Shown here in pieces: positions 5,071 to 5,556 of a stretch of 5,556 nt of DNA. The notes under the pieces were generated by a model. The model saw nothing but the letters and a program-made list of their open reading frames with translations. It was not told where the DNA came from and did no database searches. Numbering within the stretch: position 1 is the stretch's first letter; every line of letters starts with the position of its first letter. Made by a program: the position numbers and the translations under genes. Source of the DNA: Candidatus Dojkabacteria bacterium UBA2177 (lineage in GTDB: Bacteria > Patescibacteriota > Dojkabacteria > SC72); NCBI GenBank assembly GCA_002328805.1, contig DCVX01000038.1, positions 1 through 5,556 of the forward strand, written 5' to 3'.

Positions 5071-5556
5071 CATCAATAGCTCTGGTTTAAATATTAAGAG
5101 GAGGCCAATTATAACCATTAGTATCCCCCCTACTAGATTAGACCATCTACTATATTTCTTTGAAGCACCTGTCATATGTAGAGTCGTCATTGCAATAAAG
5201 AAGATTATTAAGTCGTCTAACATAAAGAAGAATATATACAACAGGATATAGAAATAATACTGCACTTTAGTTAAATCGTTTAAGGAAAGAATTTGAGTAT
5301 ATACCGCAGGTAGACCAGCAGAACATACAGCCTCTACTAGGTTTACTGCAAAAGCTAGTAGAATAATTCCCCCTATTGCTAGAATGAAACTCTCTTTGTG
5401 TGTGATGTCCTTTAATCTCTGGAAAACCTTCTGTCTTTTTTCTTTGTTTGTTACTTTACAATTAGCATCTTTGTTAACTACATATTCACGAAGATTATAT
5501 ATACCTCCACCGAGTGCTACCAAACCAATTATTGCCCTGACCCATGTCACCATACC
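5062..5556 (-). CDS. DsbD/CcdA-like transmembrane thiol electron carrier (5' partial)
   Basis: At least 163 residues are present. The frame stays open through the right edge (a glycine codon precedes the first ATG at 5553), so the real start is probably outside the window. Four membrane helices are visible at about residues 5-26, 55-76, 97-122 and 139-158. The second leads into NLVEAVCSAGLPAVYT (71-86), matching the second redox-cysteine segment (C77) of a CcdA/DsbD-type subfamily. The partner cysteine should lie in the missing first half. A loop cysteine, C32 (NCKVT), precedes a basic stretch. The family passes reducing equivalents across the membrane from a cytoplasmic redoxin to thiols outside. 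The glutaredoxin and reductase genes downstream would supply the electrons. Subfamily recognition is from memory; the fold assignment is fairly secure. Confidence 0.8.
   Translation of the reverse strand, partial: GMVTWVRAIIGLVALGGGIYNLREYVVNKDANCKVTNKEKRQKVFQRLKDITHKESFILAIGGIILLAFAVNLVEAVCSAGLPAVYTQILSLNDLTKVQYYFYILLYIFFFMLDDLIIFFIAMTTLHMTGASKKYSRWSNLVGGILMVIIGLLLIFKPELLMFG

Noticed and set aside
1..5556. No TGA among the nine stop codons seen, raising the idea of a UGA-recoding lineage
   Set aside because: The recognisable genes are full length with ordinary GGN glycine codons and no internal TGA is needed, so UGA-glycine recoding is not supported; nine stops are too few to show that TGA is avoided.

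Overview
The window is AT-rich (roughly two thirds A+T by eye) bacterial DNA with short, tightly packed genes in the standard code. Most starts lack a clear Shine-Dalgarno. Several proteins look typical of Candidate Phyla Radiation (Patescibacteria) genomes: a secreted three-cysteine coiled-coil protein, a small single-pass protein with a very acidic tail, and a DsbD/CcdA-like membrane protein next to a YruB-type glutaredoxin. The phylum assignment is an inference from remembered family resemblance, not from a search.

Layout. Bases 1-120 hold the last 39 codons of an unidentified rightward gene. Bases 121-332 form an AT-rich intergenic stretch with a strong leftward terminator, a 16-bp palindrome, promoter-like boxes on both strands and a possible decayed TspO start. 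Bases 333-806 encode an unrecognised rightward four-helix membrane protein. From 835 to the right edge every gene points left. In transcription order these are: a DsbD/CcdA-like thiol electron carrier (N-terminus outside the window), a glutaredoxin, a thioredoxin reductase-like flavoprotein, a MacB/LolD-type ABC ATPase, its FtsX/MacB-type permease, a secreted coiled-coil protein and a single-pass acidic-tailed protein.

How the genes work together. The right-hand trio reads as a reducing-power export line: NAD(P)H to the flavoprotein (CITC), to the glutaredoxin (CAYC), to the membrane carrier (Cys in a CSAG motif) and so to thiols outside the cytoplasm. The reductase lacks the usual NADPH motif of thioredoxin reductases and looks AhpF-like, which suggests NADH. 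The ABC pair overlaps by 8 bp and has its own promoter-like site (perfect TTGACA). The two exported or membrane proteins downstream have another (perfect TTGACA, 17-bp spacer). The secreted protein carries three cysteines, so it is a possible client of the redox line.

The least explained parts are the 121-332 intergenic stretch, where a strong leftward terminator has no leftward gene close by, and a nested hairpin that pairs the stop region of the DsbD-like gene with the start region of the glutaredoxin gene.
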